A DNA stretch of 64,000 nucleotides from Klebsormidium nitens. Its lineage: Eukaryota; Streptophyta; Klebsormidiophyceae; Klebsormidiales; Klebsormidiaceae. The notes under the pieces were generated by a model. It searched no databases, was not told the DNA's origin, and saw nothing but the letters and a program-made list of their open reading frames with translations. The position numbers and the translations under genes are program-made. Positions within the stretch are counted from its first letter, which is position 1, and each line of letters begins with the position of its first letter. Shown in pieces: positions 22,992 to 34,373 of this stretch. The stretch lies in contig DF237334.1 in the NCBI GenBank assembly GCA_000708835.1, positions 1-64,000 on the forward strand. The letters run 5' to 3'.

Positions 22992-25529
22992 TCAGGTCAC
23001 TCGCAGGCTTAGGACCAAACCCTCGCCCCCACACGCCCAGACCGGCCGCTCGTGCAGCGCGAGACCCTCGAACTCGGGGCACCCGTCCTTCAGCAGCTCG
23101 AAGACCTTGACGAAAGTGAGTGCGCGCCTCGATCGTCCTTCGGCGCGCGCGCGTTCTCGCTTAGCTGGGGGCAAGAAGCCGCGGCTGGCCGTCATCGCTT
23201 CATCGATCTCCCGGTCCAGTCGCTGGGTAATCCAGTCCTCCTTCAGGGCCAGGAGCTGCTCGAGCGCAGGCCTGCCCGGCGGAGTCGACCGGGGGACGTC
23301 GAAGCTCTGGAGCCGAGCGAGGGAGAAAGGGCCCGGCGGCCGGCAGAGGCGCTCGAAATCTGCGTGAGAAAGAAGAAAGGGTTGCATCAAGGTGAATGCC
23401 GTTGTTCACCTACGAGACGGAGATGTCGAAGCGGAGGCATGCGACCCGTTAAAAATCTGCCGAAAGTCGCTCAGTACCTAGTCCGCTGCAATGACAAGAC
23501 ACGTAGCTCACAGTGTGCTTGCTGTGGTATATACCACGTTCGCAAACCTGACCCAATCAATCTGAATGCAAGCATCACAAGAGGTCGATTGTAAGGGACA
23601 GCTGGCTGTATCCCAAAGCAATTCTTGTTCTCCGCTTGCAATTGTCACTTGCCTTGATTGAGCTCTTCGATTGGAGGAGAATGTAGTGTCCGCATTTGAG
23701 CCCTGTGTTTTGGCAGTGCATAGGTTTGAAAGCTGCTCTTATGTATACCGTACTCACAGAGGACAATCTTTCAGAAGCGCAATTGAATCGCAAACTGAAA
23801 CCAACTCGGAAACTCAAACTTGGAGAGCAATCCACACGCGCAAAACAAGTTCACTAGGGCACCCAGTTTCCGGGTGCCCATCACCGGTTTTCCTCTCACC
23901 TGCATTGTGTGGGCACAGCGCGCTCGAAGACAGCTGGAGTGGGCAGCACGACAGCTGTGCTCGCGCTCCATTCTCCTCTTTGAGCCTAACCAGTGCCTGG
24001 TACCCCTCACGTGTCGCCCCACTCCTAATGCAAACCGCCAGGTTCAGTTTCCTCAATCTTCTGTTTTTGTTCAGCCCGGCAGAGAGAAGCAAGAGAGGCA
24101 CGCTGTCGTCAAGCGCGATGGTGACGCTGAGGGTTAGCAGGCTCGGGTTAAGGGCCAAATACGCCGCCAGAAGGCAGGTCGCGGCCGGGTTCAGGTGGGC
24201 GGTTTGCAGGTCGAGGGTCTCCAACCCGAGGTTTGGCTCCAAAAGGCGCACAGCAGTGCGGGGAGCCATCTTCTCAGCCCTGACTACTGCTGGGAGCTTC
24301 AAAACCCTCAGAGTCTGGTTCCTGGCTAACCCTTCAAAGAGCGAGTCGAGAACCGACGGGTACTCCAAGTCGACTCCGGACAGCTCCAGCTGCGTCAGCT
24401 TTTCGCGTGCGTCCGCCATGAAAGGTACGATGGCCCCAAGCGCCGCCGCCGCCGGCACCCCTGGAGGTGCCACGTGGCACAACCTCAGCCGTTCAAGGGT
24501 CGGGATGCCAGCCAAGCCCCTCAGGATGGGGTCCAAAACCGCTGAGTTTTGGACGTCCAGATTCTCAATCGTCACCGACGTTATGGTCTGGCTCCGCCGG
24601 AGCGCCTCCCCTAGTTGCTCCGCCCGCCGCCAGGCTACCACCCGCCCTTCCCCCGTCCGCAACGACAGGACACTGAGCCGCGACATCGCCTCTCCGATGC
24701 CCCGTACCCGTTCTAGAACCGGTTCCCAGTCGCTCTCCTTTTCGACTACCAGGCACTCGGCCCGCACGGATTGCACCCGGCGGTACAGGAAGTGGCTCAG
24801 GGAATACATCCCGGTTTTGCCCTCCCACCCATTGGCCACTAGATTAAGCGCCCAGAACTCCGACAGCTTGCCCGTTGCATCAAAGAGGTCGTCGAACCAG
24901 AGCGTGTTCTGCAGACCGGACACGTTCAGAACCATCTCAGGCTTGTCTTGGAAGCTGATTGGGAGCTTGTCTGCGCTGCATTGGGCATTGGAAATTTCAG
25001 CAAAGCGGCCCACCAGCCTTCTAGCCGGGGACAAATCCTCCTCCCCAGCTCTTCTTTTTGCTGAAAGGCCCAGCTGAAAGCGACGGTAGCCAGGGTCAGC
25101 TTCTGCGGCACTCCCCCTCTGCCCATTGACTTGATTTGCACAGTCACAGAGATACCTGATCACTGCTCGAAATGTGGCTCTGCTGATTGGGGCCTCCCTC
25201 TCCGATGGGGAAAAGTCGGTTTGGCCCCAGATGACGTAGAAGCAGGCGCTGTCGATGATGTCACGCATCTCCCGGGAGACCCGCCGCTGACGCAGGCGGT
25301 CGCTCACTTTGAAGGGCGGTGCAAGGATCGCCAGCTGGAGGTGTTGGGGAAAATCAGAGAAGGAGCGAGATCCCCCAGCCATACGTTTCAGGGCGGGGGG
25401 AACGTCCATTGGAGGGAACAGGGTGGGAACTAGGGCCCTGAATATTGCTGCGCACAGGATCACAAGTCTTTGAAGCCAAGCTGTGAGAGCCTGTCTGCAG
25501 GTCTGAGATGTTGTGAGCGATGCTTGCAT
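22992..25529 (-). CDS. F-box-like / leucine-rich-repeat (RNI-like) protein
   Basis: Exon 1 is 25529-23900 and exon 2 is 23359-22992, joined by a 540-nt intron with a good donor (GCAG|GTGAGAGG) and a pyrimidine-rich CACGCAG acceptor. The phase matches exactly (G + AT). The product is up to 666 residues. In-frame ATGs at 25409 and just downstream may be the true start, since they sit directly before the conserved part. Residues ~55-100 look like a weak F-box (FSDFPQHLQLAILAP... then VSREMRDIIDS). From ~270 to 530 there are leucine-rich repeats of the LxxLxLxxx type (TLERLRLCHV, KLTQLELSGV, TLRVLKLPAV, LRKLNLAVC). By family analogy it could be a substrate receptor for an SCF ubiquitin ligase; this is inference. 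The C-terminal exon has no known domain. Confidence 0.65.
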
Positions 25530-25634
25530 GAGTGTGGCCTGCTCAGGCCAGGTGTGTTCACATCTGGCACAGTCAAGCTGTGTTTACAAGCGGGCCGGAA
25601 AATGCTGGTCATGCAGTCCAGTGCTTTGCTTCTG

Positions 25635-25780
25635 CTAGGTTTCTGACCAACTGACAACGGGAAGGATTCGAGCTATGACTTGCTTGACCAACTCTGTTTC
25701 TTTCTGAAGGCCAACCCAGTCTGCAAGTTGCACCACTTCAATTGTCTCAGCCGGATCAAGAGTGCAGAAGCCTGAACAAA
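25635..25780 (-). pseudogene. Possible BTB-like exon or fragment
   Basis: After a plausible acceptor (TCTTTGTTCAG) the minus strand reads GFCTLDPAETIEVVQLADWV, then GLQKETELVKQVIARIL, and reaches a stop after ~49 codons. The alternation 'ETIEVVQLADWVGLQ..' resembles the end of a BTB/POZ domain, where residues line up as 'E..L.LL.LAD...L..L'. No upstream exon with the rest of the domain is visible. It could be a relic or a terminal exon of an unmodelled gene. Confidence 0.22.
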
Positions 25781-26391
25781 GACGCCATAAAAGTGCTTGA
25801 CCTTTCCGTTCGTCACCTTCTGACGCCAATGTCACTGAAGCGCCGCAGTACTATTGGGGCGCTCAGCAGCAAAGACCCACTGGACGATAAAACGTTCTTC
25901 TCGCTATCACATGCTGATCAACTTGTGCATGGGGGTTGCGCATAAATTGGGGGATCCCGTTCAATGTCCTCCCGGTCTTCACTATCATCCGGGCCGCCTG
26001 AGCCGTTCGATGGAGGCTGTACAGTCCTCAAGGCCGTAGATTTGGCAGAAACCTTGGCATCGCAGTGAAACCTGTGAGGAGCGCTTAAAAAGTTGTAGTG
26101 TTAAAGCATTCTTGGAAGGTACGTCACGTGTTGATAAATAGGTCTTTCTGGCCGCTTCTAATCTCAGCGTGGCGTCAGGGTTGACACCATCCTGTCAAAA
26201 GGCACCATCAGCTGTGCGAAGAATGTATCACTGACTGAGGCGCGCTTGTTGAATGGGTGCACTTCAAAACGGTTCCTGAACTCAGGCAGCGAAGGGTTCC
26301 AATCACTGCTACGGTATCTCTCTCAAGAAGTGCGATCGGGTCAGCAAGTGCCCTCACTGTTCAGCAGGCTGAGCCTTATTCTATTGGCGTC
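25781..26391. promoter_or_regulatory. Divergent intergenic region between the F-box/LRR and mARC genes
   Basis: The two flanking genes point away from each other, so this ~0.6 kb together with 25530-25780 must supply both promoters. No TATA box or repeated operator is evident. An open frame runs from an ATG at 26257 into mARC exon 1 (see that entry). Confidence 0.35.
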
Positions 26392-29300
26392 ATGGCTGCG
26401 CCGCCCCATGTCGCTGGACTCTTCATCTATCCTGTCAAGTCGTGCCGAGGCATTGCCCTGCAGAGGGCCCACATCACAGAGTATGGTGAGCAACAGATGG
26501 GGATCACTCTTTCTCTCTTTTCAAATACCTCCGATGGCATTCTTTCGGGCAGCTACAGTTGTTGAGTTGAATCTAGAGTGAAAGTGTAACCCGTGTTGCT
26601 TGGCACTTGCATCTGTTAATTGGGACACTGTTTGATTGCTTGGGGTTATTTGTTGCTAGCTTTTAATGAATTCCCGTTGAGCACACTGAAGAGGGCATGA
26701 TTGTGTAAAGCTGGTCGGCAGCCGGTGTCAGAAAGCCACCGCTCCCTTTCCCCTCGCGGCGGAGCTCAACCATCTGTTTCTCACAACTTGCCTTCAGCTC
26801 CAACAGGAAGCGCTCCCATCGTTGCATGACTGCCCGGCCAGAGAGCACCCACTTATGCCCACTTCTGTACGTTTAAATTCATCACACTGGACAAGACAAA
26901 CAGTCAGAGTTCCGCCCCCGCATCTACAGTTTCGCTCTCAACTGGTGGTGGATGTTAGACAATTACGAGGGCGGCTTGCTGACTCTCATTTCTAAGTGAC
27001 CTTTCCCCCAAGCACCCACGCCCTTCCTGAACATGCAATGCTCAAATTTTCAGACACACACATAGACACACAAACAGTCGGACTTCTGCTCCGGCGTCTG
27101 CAGGCTTTGCTTTGACCGGTTGTCGATGATCGTCAAAGACAAGGGCCGGTTGCTGACTGTCACTGTCAAGTGACCCTTCCGCGAAAGCTCCCACACCTTC
27201 CTGAACATGCATTGCTCTGTCCTAAGAGACAAAACCAGTTAACTTCTGCTCCGGCGTCTGCAGGCTTTGCTTTTGACCGCTGGTGGATGGTCGTCAATGA
27301 CAAGGGCCGCATGCTGACGCAGCGCCAGGCGCCCAAGCTGGCTCTCGTGGAGACGGCCCTTCCCCCAGAGGCTATCGAGGAGGGGGCCTGGAAGCCGCTG
27401 CCCCCCGACGCCGCACTCAGTAAGAAAACCTCTTTCACTGCTTTTTCTTTCTTCATCACTTTGGTCTGTTTTTAACATCTCTATTCTGTGAACCAAGCCC
27501 ACACTTGGTGAGGAAACCTCGCTTATCTTTTCGTGTCTTGTCTCCTTTGATTTCTACTTCTTGTTTCTATCCTGCCGCTAGACGCCGCACGCTGTGACAA
27601 GACCTTCCGTTTGCAATGCCGTTTTGTCATTCATTTCCTGTTTCCTTCGTTTTCCTTTGTGAGAAAAATGCGTAAGTGCACTCAGGACTGCAGATTGGCA
27701 CAAGCGACGACGCATTTGCATAGAACCCATAATGCAATTAGAGGGTCATGATTGGAACAAAATTGCCCCCTTACAGAGTGGCTGTAACCGACCGCTAGCA
27801 AATTTCCACTTGGTGCTTCTCCTTGTGACAAGCTGCTCCCGTTGCTCTCCACAGGCCTGAAAGCCCCTGGAATGGGACCCCTCCAAATCTCCCTCGCCAC
27901 GCTTAACAGTGGGGGTGGCTTCTTATCCCGGGTGTTTGGAACCTCAACCCTGCCGAGGTTAGTGGAAGCCTCAGTGTGGGAGTGGGCGGGGCAGGCACTA
28001 GACGAGGGGGACGACGCAGCGGCGTGGTTCTCCGACTACCTCGACCGGCCGTGCAGGCTGGTGCGATTTGCGCCAGGTGCGTGGCTTTTCTGACGAGCTT
28101 TTGCGTTTCCCAAGACATGATCGAACAATCATGTCCCCTTATAAAGCTCGGAACTTTGGATTGTTTGTAAGTCTTGTAGGATATGAGAAACGGAAGGTTG
28201 TCGAGAGGCATTGAGCCGCGCAAAGGCTTCCAGTTTTGACATTCTTGCAGTCTTCCAGGCCCCTGTCTTTTGTAAATGGCGAAGTGGTCGCTTCCTTCCT
28301 TGACCTTAGACGCGCTCTGCTGACGAAACACGTTAGATATCTGAACGTTGTTGTGAATGGAAGAAAAGTAAACACTTTGTCTTCGCCAAAATACGAACGC
28401 CTTCTTGACTACATAAGCACTCACGTCTCCAACGTTTTTCAATATACGAAGAAGAATGGAGCGGGATCAGCAATTTCAGGAGCCTGAGCTTGCCGGTCGA
28501 CCAGACTCGTGGGTGTTCACAGATTGTGTGTCAAGCCAGATTGTTTTTCTAGCTTTGACACTTTCGTACGATTGTGCACATACTAGACTTTCTTCGAACT
28601 CGCTGCTTGTCGTGAAGATTCCTTTTACCGTATCCTCTAAAAACCGCTCAATCAGCTCAGGTTTTGAGAAAACCGTACGCCACAGGATACGAGTTACTGG
28701 AATCTGCAATCTCTTTTTGCACCGTACTGTAAGTGCCTTCGTTGTGAAGACATCAGAGTCAGTCACTCTGCTTTGTTGCAGATGTGAACAAGAGGGACGT
28801 CGATCCAACTTATGCAAGTGGCTATACCACCCAGTTCACGGACGGGTTCCCATACCTGGTAGCATCGGAGGTGAGCCCACAATGCAACGCCTGCGAAAGC
28901 AGAAAAGACTGTTTCGATTGCAGCCGAAATCCAACTTCGAGAAATGCATGAATGTTGAATCATGCTCACAAAAGCTAGAACAGGGAGACCGGACGACTTC
29001 GAAGATCAGCGGCTACAAGTTCACCTCATTGCATCTGTCATCTAGAAGTAAGAAAGCGAAGCCTTCAGAAAGTGGCGCCCTTGTCTCGAAGAGAAGTTGC
29101 CAGCCGGAGCGCGAATTAGAAGGGCGCAGAAGGCCGTTTTATCCTTTTTCTGATCAAGAAGCGACTGACTCCATGTGAACGTTTTTCTCAAAGTTGCTCG
29201 AATCCACATCAGGAAGTACTTCCGCGCAAACCCCAGATTCTGCTCTCCGCTGGCGAATGATTAGTACACACGATCCAGTTTGACCTGCCGGTTCTGGTGG

Positions 29301-31991
29301 GCGTACAGCCAGCATCACACCGAAACGAGAAGCTAGAAGAGGGCATCATTTGTGCGATTCCCACCTCTTCGTCAGGTTTCGTTGCCACCGCCTCACTTTG
29401 CGTCATGGTGCTGTGCAGCCATCGCTCGCCGCTTTGAACGCAAGTCTGGAACAACCGCTGCCCATGAACCGCTTTCGACCAAAGTGAGTCCGCTCTCAGA
29501 AACACTCATTTTTTGAATTTGGGCTTTTTACTGAACACCGAGACGGACACATCCGAAGCCTTGAGCGGTGATCGCTCCTTTGCTTTGCGATCTGGTGTGC
29601 CTGTACGGTTGTCTCGGGGCATTTGCCCCTCACTTAAAAACGGTGGTCCAGCTTTTCTGTGTTCGAAACGTGTCCCGGGCATCGGTGGCGCTTACTCGTT
29701 CGGCCTTCTAAAAACGCGTATTCGGGCTTGAACGGAAGGAGGGAGAACATGGACTCCCGAGCCGATGTTATAGACCCCTCTTAGCCATAACTTTCTAGGA
29801 TCGACGGTCTAGGATGAGTGTATGTACTAAGTGCGACCGTCGATCGAAGGGGTTATAGTCGGAAGGGGGTAACGTAGGGAGTCCGTCGGGAGTCCCTGTC
29901 CGCCTTCCATCCGTTCTGACAGCACTCGAGCAGTCGGCTCGGTCGAGCTGCCTCACCTTGAAGCAAGAAAATGATGTTCCTAGAAACTGATGCGGATTTC
30001 CTCATTAGTCACCAATTTCTTCGCCTGCGGCTCACGTTCGTTTTTGATTATCCGTGATGTTGCCTGAGTATCGTAGCCGCTCCACTGTTGTACCACCCCT
30101 CTCGCTACGATCCTTTCTTCAGCATCGTGGTGGACGGTTGCCAGCCGTTCGATGAGGACACGTGGGCGACGGTGAGCGTCCGGAGCCCGGGGGGAGGGAC
30201 CGGGGTCACGTTCCGGGGCGTCAAGCCGTGCAGCCGGTGCAAGGTGACCACCACCGACCAGGCCACCGCAGAAGTCGGCAAGGAGCCGCTAGTGGTGAGC
30301 TAGGGTTCGCTGTTCCACCGGTTTGTTTTCTTTTGTTTTGTTCTGTTTCGTTTTGTTGCGATTTGTTCGCTGTTCCATCGGATTTGTTTCTCATGTTTAG
30401 TTCGTTTCCTTTTGCTCCGTTTTGCTTTTGTACTGTTTTGTTTCCACCAACCCGTCAAAGGCGTCGTGTCCGGCCATTTTGTCCGGGGTCGTCAGAAAGG
30501 AGCCTTCCACACAATCGGACGCGGCGGCGAACGAATTTCTAATCTTTCAGAAGGCAACTTTGATCTTGCTGTCGCTGCTGCCCCTGGGTTTCCTCGCTCT
30601 CGGGTGGATTCCAACGAGTTCCGCGCTTTTCGTTTCCCTTTCTTTCTCTCTCCTGTTTCCTTATTCTTACCTGATCTGGCGCTCCACTTGGGTGCGATTT
30701 GGTTATGATCTGTTTTGCCCTCGTATTATGTAAATGGACCTCGTGCCCTTCTCGTAGGAGTTCACCTGTAAAGCGTGGGAGGAACTCTCCTTGTTGTGTT
30801 TGCATCCGGTTCTCCTCTCATATCTGTGTGCTTTTTCCAGGTCAATCATCTTCTTCGTGAGCGCTCACCCCGGTTTCAGTGCTTCGCGTCTTGGTCTGTT
30901 TGCAGTCGGCCGAGAGCATTGTGTCGTTATATCTGCTTTTTAGAAATTGCGGTATCACGCTACGTGTTCTTTACCTGTACCGAACACGGTTCAAACCCAT
31001 TGCCTTTGGAATTCCGATAGAAGATAGAGACTCCGGGTGCCGGGAGTGCTTCGAGCATGCTCTTCGTATCCTGAAATCGCGCAATTCGATTGAAGCGCTG
31101 CCAACACAAACCATCATTCTTTCTTCCTCGTAATTTGTCCACCCTCGCTTCTTGTTCAATACTCCCTCGCGGCAAGGCGGGGGAAGTTTCTTGTCTGAAA
31201 ATCTGTGCAGAAGACATCCTCATCCTTAACGAAATCTCATGCCTGAAATTTGCATTGGTTGGCCTTTACGTAAAGACAATAGTACCCGTCTCCAGCAGCC
31301 AGTTCGTCGCTTTGCGAGTTTGAAGTCCTGTAACCCAAGCCTTCGGAAACAGCTGGACACAGGAGCAGTCCAGGTGGTCTCGGCGCTCGCTCTGCTGACG
31401 AGCTTGCAGCATATGCTTTTTCTCGGCCGGGGCGTTCGCACAACCGCTGCTAAACCTTTTTTCTTCCGGGGCTCTTCTCTCCGCAGACTTTGGGAAAGAT
31501 TCGGCACGGAAAGCAGTTGGAGCTTCCTCGACCGTTACAAGGAGGCGTAAGTCACCGAATTACTGCATGCTCCTCCTCAGATTCCTTTTGACGCTTTTTT
31601 GACTTTCCTCATGTTCAAGCTCCATGAGTGTGCAAGTCGTTTCGTTCCCTTCGCATGGTCAGGGAAAATGAAGAAGCGCACAGCTTACAAACGCTGCATC
31701 CCGGCCGGGTTTTGCTTTTGAATTATGCTACTCACTGCGGTGCTTCCTCGATCCTACAGAATGTTTGATCAGCCCTTGTTTTCTGTAGACAAAAGTAAAA
31801 ACCGCCCGTCACAATCTGAAAAGCACCTTTGTGAATACCAGGTTTACTTTGGGATGAACATGGTCGCCGATGCACTTACTTCCGGGCAAAGCAGCGCCAC
31901 TGTCGGCGTTGGCGACGTGGCGGAAGTAGTGACTCAGCTCCCAGTGGGCGTGCACATGGCCCAAATCCATTCAGCGGCGGCAGCTAGCTAG
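26392..31991 (+). CDS. MOSC-domain molybdoenzyme, mitochondrial amidoxime-reducing component (mARC) type
   Basis: Eight exons in phase: 26392-26485, 27264-27419, 27855-28076, 28782-28870, 29419-29483, 30123-30294, 31487-31546 and 31842-31991, giving 335 residues (plant homologues ~320). The MOSC N-terminal barrel (VAGLFIYPVKSCRGI; FAFDRWWMVVNDKGRMLTQR) is followed by the MOSC domain (FSDYLDRPCRLVRF, PMNRFRPN, FRGVKPCSRCKVTTTDQ). The Cys in PCSRC (Cys245/Cys248) is the expected molybdenum-cofactor ligand region. Members reduce N-hydroxylated compounds with cytochrome b5 and its reductase. An in-frame upstream ATG at 26257 would add 45 residues that could act as a targeting leader. Intron 1 carries two decayed copies of the exon 2 start, and intron 5 a long imperfect hairpin. 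Confidence 0.93.
26894..27310 (+). repeat. Tandem decayed copies of the mARC exon 2 acceptor and exon start
   Basis: Three copies of a ~160-175 nt unit beginning 'AGACAAACAGTC' lie in a row; the third is the functional intron end plus exon 2 (from 27264). The second (about 27068-27230) keeps CTCCGGCGTCTGCAG and GACAAGGGCC but has lost one T, so it shifts frame and hits TGA. The first (about 26894-27067) is more diverged (ATCTACAG, GGTGGTGGATG) and hits TAG. Each copy also carries CTTCCTGAACATGCA further down. The functional copy is intact, as expected if only it is under selection. Confidence 0.85.
29730..29917. repeat. Long imperfect inverted repeat in mARC intron 5
   Basis: Perfect inner arms GATCGACGGTC (29799-29809) and GACCGTCGATC (29835-29845) and outer arms GGACTCCCGA (29751-29760) and TCGGGAGTCC (29886-29895) are connected by partly pairing sequence (TATAGACCCCT against GGGGTTATAG). 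Weak pairing extends to GGAAGG/CCTTCC at the ends. The total is ~190 nt with a ~25-nt loop. A fold-back transposable element or a small-RNA precursor-like hairpin are both possible. Confidence 0.6.
30303..30400 (+). repeat. Short tandem duplication in mARC intron 6
   Basis: TTCGCTGTTCCACCGGTTTG recurs ~60 nt later as TTCGCTGTTCCATCGGATTTG, embedded in a T/G-rich stretch. It is intronic, with no coding consequence visible. Confidence 0.5.
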
Positions 31992-33978
31992 AGCCAGCTC
32001 TGGTAGGCCCGTAATGGCTTTCGTCTCAGATTATTCTGTTCGTGCACATATGTAATTATAGCTTGAGTCTTGACGAAGATACCAAGGACAGCTTTGTATT
32101 GTTCGTACATATCCAGGTGTTGAAACCGCTCGCCGTAAGCAGCGCCAGAAGTTGCTTCCTAGGTCTACATGTTGACTTTCTTCAAGCGGGACAGGGAATG
32201 TGGGATTGCGCCATGGCTAGTCAGTTTGCATATGTAGGATATGTGCACCCTGATTGCAAGTATGCTAGAAAGCTAGTACGATTCAACTCTCCAAGGAGAT
32301 TATTGTGTAGATATATGGACAATACGATCACCGTCCGGGGTCCGAGCATATATTTGCCATCGTTAGATTGTGTGTGAACTGGATATTGAACTGGTGGCCC
32401 TTGCCATTACGAGGATGTGAAGGATCACGCCTACATGCAACGAACGGGTAAGTCGACACCGGCGGCACATATGAAATTGTGTGGTTGTCGAGTTCTCTTC
32501 TCAGAAATTTTGGTGCGTGCAAGAGCAAGTTAAGAATTGTACGTGCGTTCGTACGCTTGAAGTACGAAATGACTGGGGTCTTAGCCGGGCGAACGATTCG
32601 GAACAATCAAGTGCACGTACGTTCGCAATTACCTCGATCCTGTACGGCAACTCAAGTGTTCCTTTCGTTGGAACAAAACCCAAACTAGTTGCATGACTGT
32701 TGGCATACATATCTGCACAATGACTAGTTCCAAATTCGATGATGTTTAATCGTACCCGGCCCTTTGACCCTTCAAGTCTGAGTAAGTCTCAACAACTTGG
32801 GCCGCTATAAGTTAGATTATATAGTCCACATTCGTGCAATTCAACCGCGAAGACCGCAAGAGAAACGAGCGGGGGGGCCTCGGGGGGGCGGCAGCCCCTT
32901 GATATATTAGGTGCAAAAGCTGTCGATCAACTGCACACGAGAGAAGGAAGCAACATGTGGAACTTGTCAAAGACAACTTCAAGCACTCGCTTCGTACTCC
33001 CTCCTGGGAGCACTGCCGCTGTAACACCGAGTTCGCTTGGCGAACACCAATTTTATAAGAAAATGGTCATTATTCCACCGGTGTAGTAGGGACTAGGTAG
33101 GTAGGTATCCTACGGATAAGTCCTACACCTAACTTATCAGAAGTACCTAGGCAGGTACCAAGATTCGTCATCTTGAGCTGTCATGACAGCTCATCCTCAC
33201 GGTGCCAGTACCTATTGCCTACCTAGTGACTCGGATCGGCTAGAGGCTATAAATGTACCTGCTGGAGTCTGGAGGCGACTGTTCGAACAGTACCGGTACA
33301 CCGGTAGGTACCTACCTAGATGAATGCACAGATTCCTGTTACCTGTACCTATACACTGCAGCAGACGCTGACGTGACGGAATCAGACGGCGGATACGACA
33401 CGAAGGATATACGTACGGCAGATTGCATACCTCGCATTTCAACCGGTACATAACACACGCAATGATTTGCTGTCGTACCGACTTCCTTGTACCTACTGGA
33501 AACAGAAACACCCGTGGGCCGTACACCGGTACGCACCCTAAGAGGTACCTACCGTAGGTACTAGGTACGTAGGACTTTGGCAACTCTCGTGTGACCAAAG
33601 TGTGACCCAACCACCTAACCACCTTACCGCCTCCCGGTTCGACCCCACCCGTCTCCCGGGCGCCTATCTACGGTATGCCTAGCTGCCAGAATTGAGTCGA
33701 CGCTCGTAACCCGGCTCGGGGTCCCGGCCGCCGTCCTCGTCGCCATGGGGTCGGCCAACCCAGCCTCAGAGGTTTTTGCATGAGGAAACAATTTTAAGAA
33801 TGGTACCTATTGAACTTTGAAGCTATGGCCCGCCGACAAGTCGTTGACAAAAGTTCCATGCGCCGTCGGTACCAATTTTGTGGTGCGGGGTATCGTACCC
33901 TGGAGGTACTTGGTCGAGAAGTCTGACGCCCATGTTCTCTGTCAGGCACGGGTGACGGAAGAGGCAAGTACTAAGGTC
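31992..33978. other. Intergenic with a GTACC/TAGGTA-rich segment
   Basis: No gene is supported. From about 33085 to 33570 the tetranucleotides TAGG/CCTA and GTAC recur densely (GTAGGTACCTACC-like words, both orientations). The segment includes a perfect 18-bp palindrome, GAGCTGTCATGACAGCTC (33175-33192). It looks like a degenerate simple-sequence array or an old fold-back element. A 22-mer at 33648-33669 is shared with 22063-22084. Confidence 0.5.
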
Positions 33979-33981
33979 TAA

Positions 33982-34370
33982 GGGTGTCGTTCCACTAGCG
34001 GCCGGCAGAACATTTTAAATTCTGTGATTGGCTGAATATTGCTCTACCGTCGGTCAACTACCGGAGTTCCGGGCAAATAAATGCCACGTCGGCGGCACAA
34101 CTTTTATTAAAACTCGACCCGACAATTTGATGGGTCGAGTTTTAAATAAAAGTTGTGCCGGGACGTGGCACCGAGTCTGCGAATCGCATGCCGCCACGTT
34201 GGATTCTGCATTCAATGCTCTATTTTTTGGCGCAAACTCTGCCGGTCAGCTGTTCCACTAGCTGCCGGAAATTGGAAATATATCAGACTTCCGGGCAAAT
34301 TCCGGCTGCTTTAGAACCACATACTTTATTGATTTTTGCACCTGTGCAGGCCGCTAGTGGAACGACACCC
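33982..34370. mobile_element. Non-autonomous PIF/Harbinger-like MITE (389 bp)
   Basis: Perfect 22-bp terminal inverted repeats (left end GGGTGTCGTTCCACTAGCGG, plus CC, at 33982-34003; right end 34349-34370) are flanked on both sides by TAA (33979-33981 and 34371-34373). A 3-bp T-A-rich target-site duplication with G-rich inverted ends is the hallmark of PIF/Harbinger (Tourist) elements. There is no transposase ORF. An internal near-perfect palindrome (34083-34169; arms GCCACGTC...ACTCGACCC) would form a strong hairpin. The intact termini suggest fairly recent insertion. Confidence 0.8.
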
Positions 34371-34373
34371 TAA

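Noticed and set aside
23671-25077. 468-codon plus-strand ORF
   Set aside because: It lies antisense to the F-box/LRR exon. The minus strand shows the LRR periodicity and splice-phase agreement; the plus frame has only Ser/Arg-rich composition expected of a GC-rich shadow.
33630-33660. GGTTCGACC, a B-box-like word suggesting a tRNA or SINE
   Set aside because: The sequence around it cannot form a T-arm or acceptor stem, and no A box lies at the right distance.
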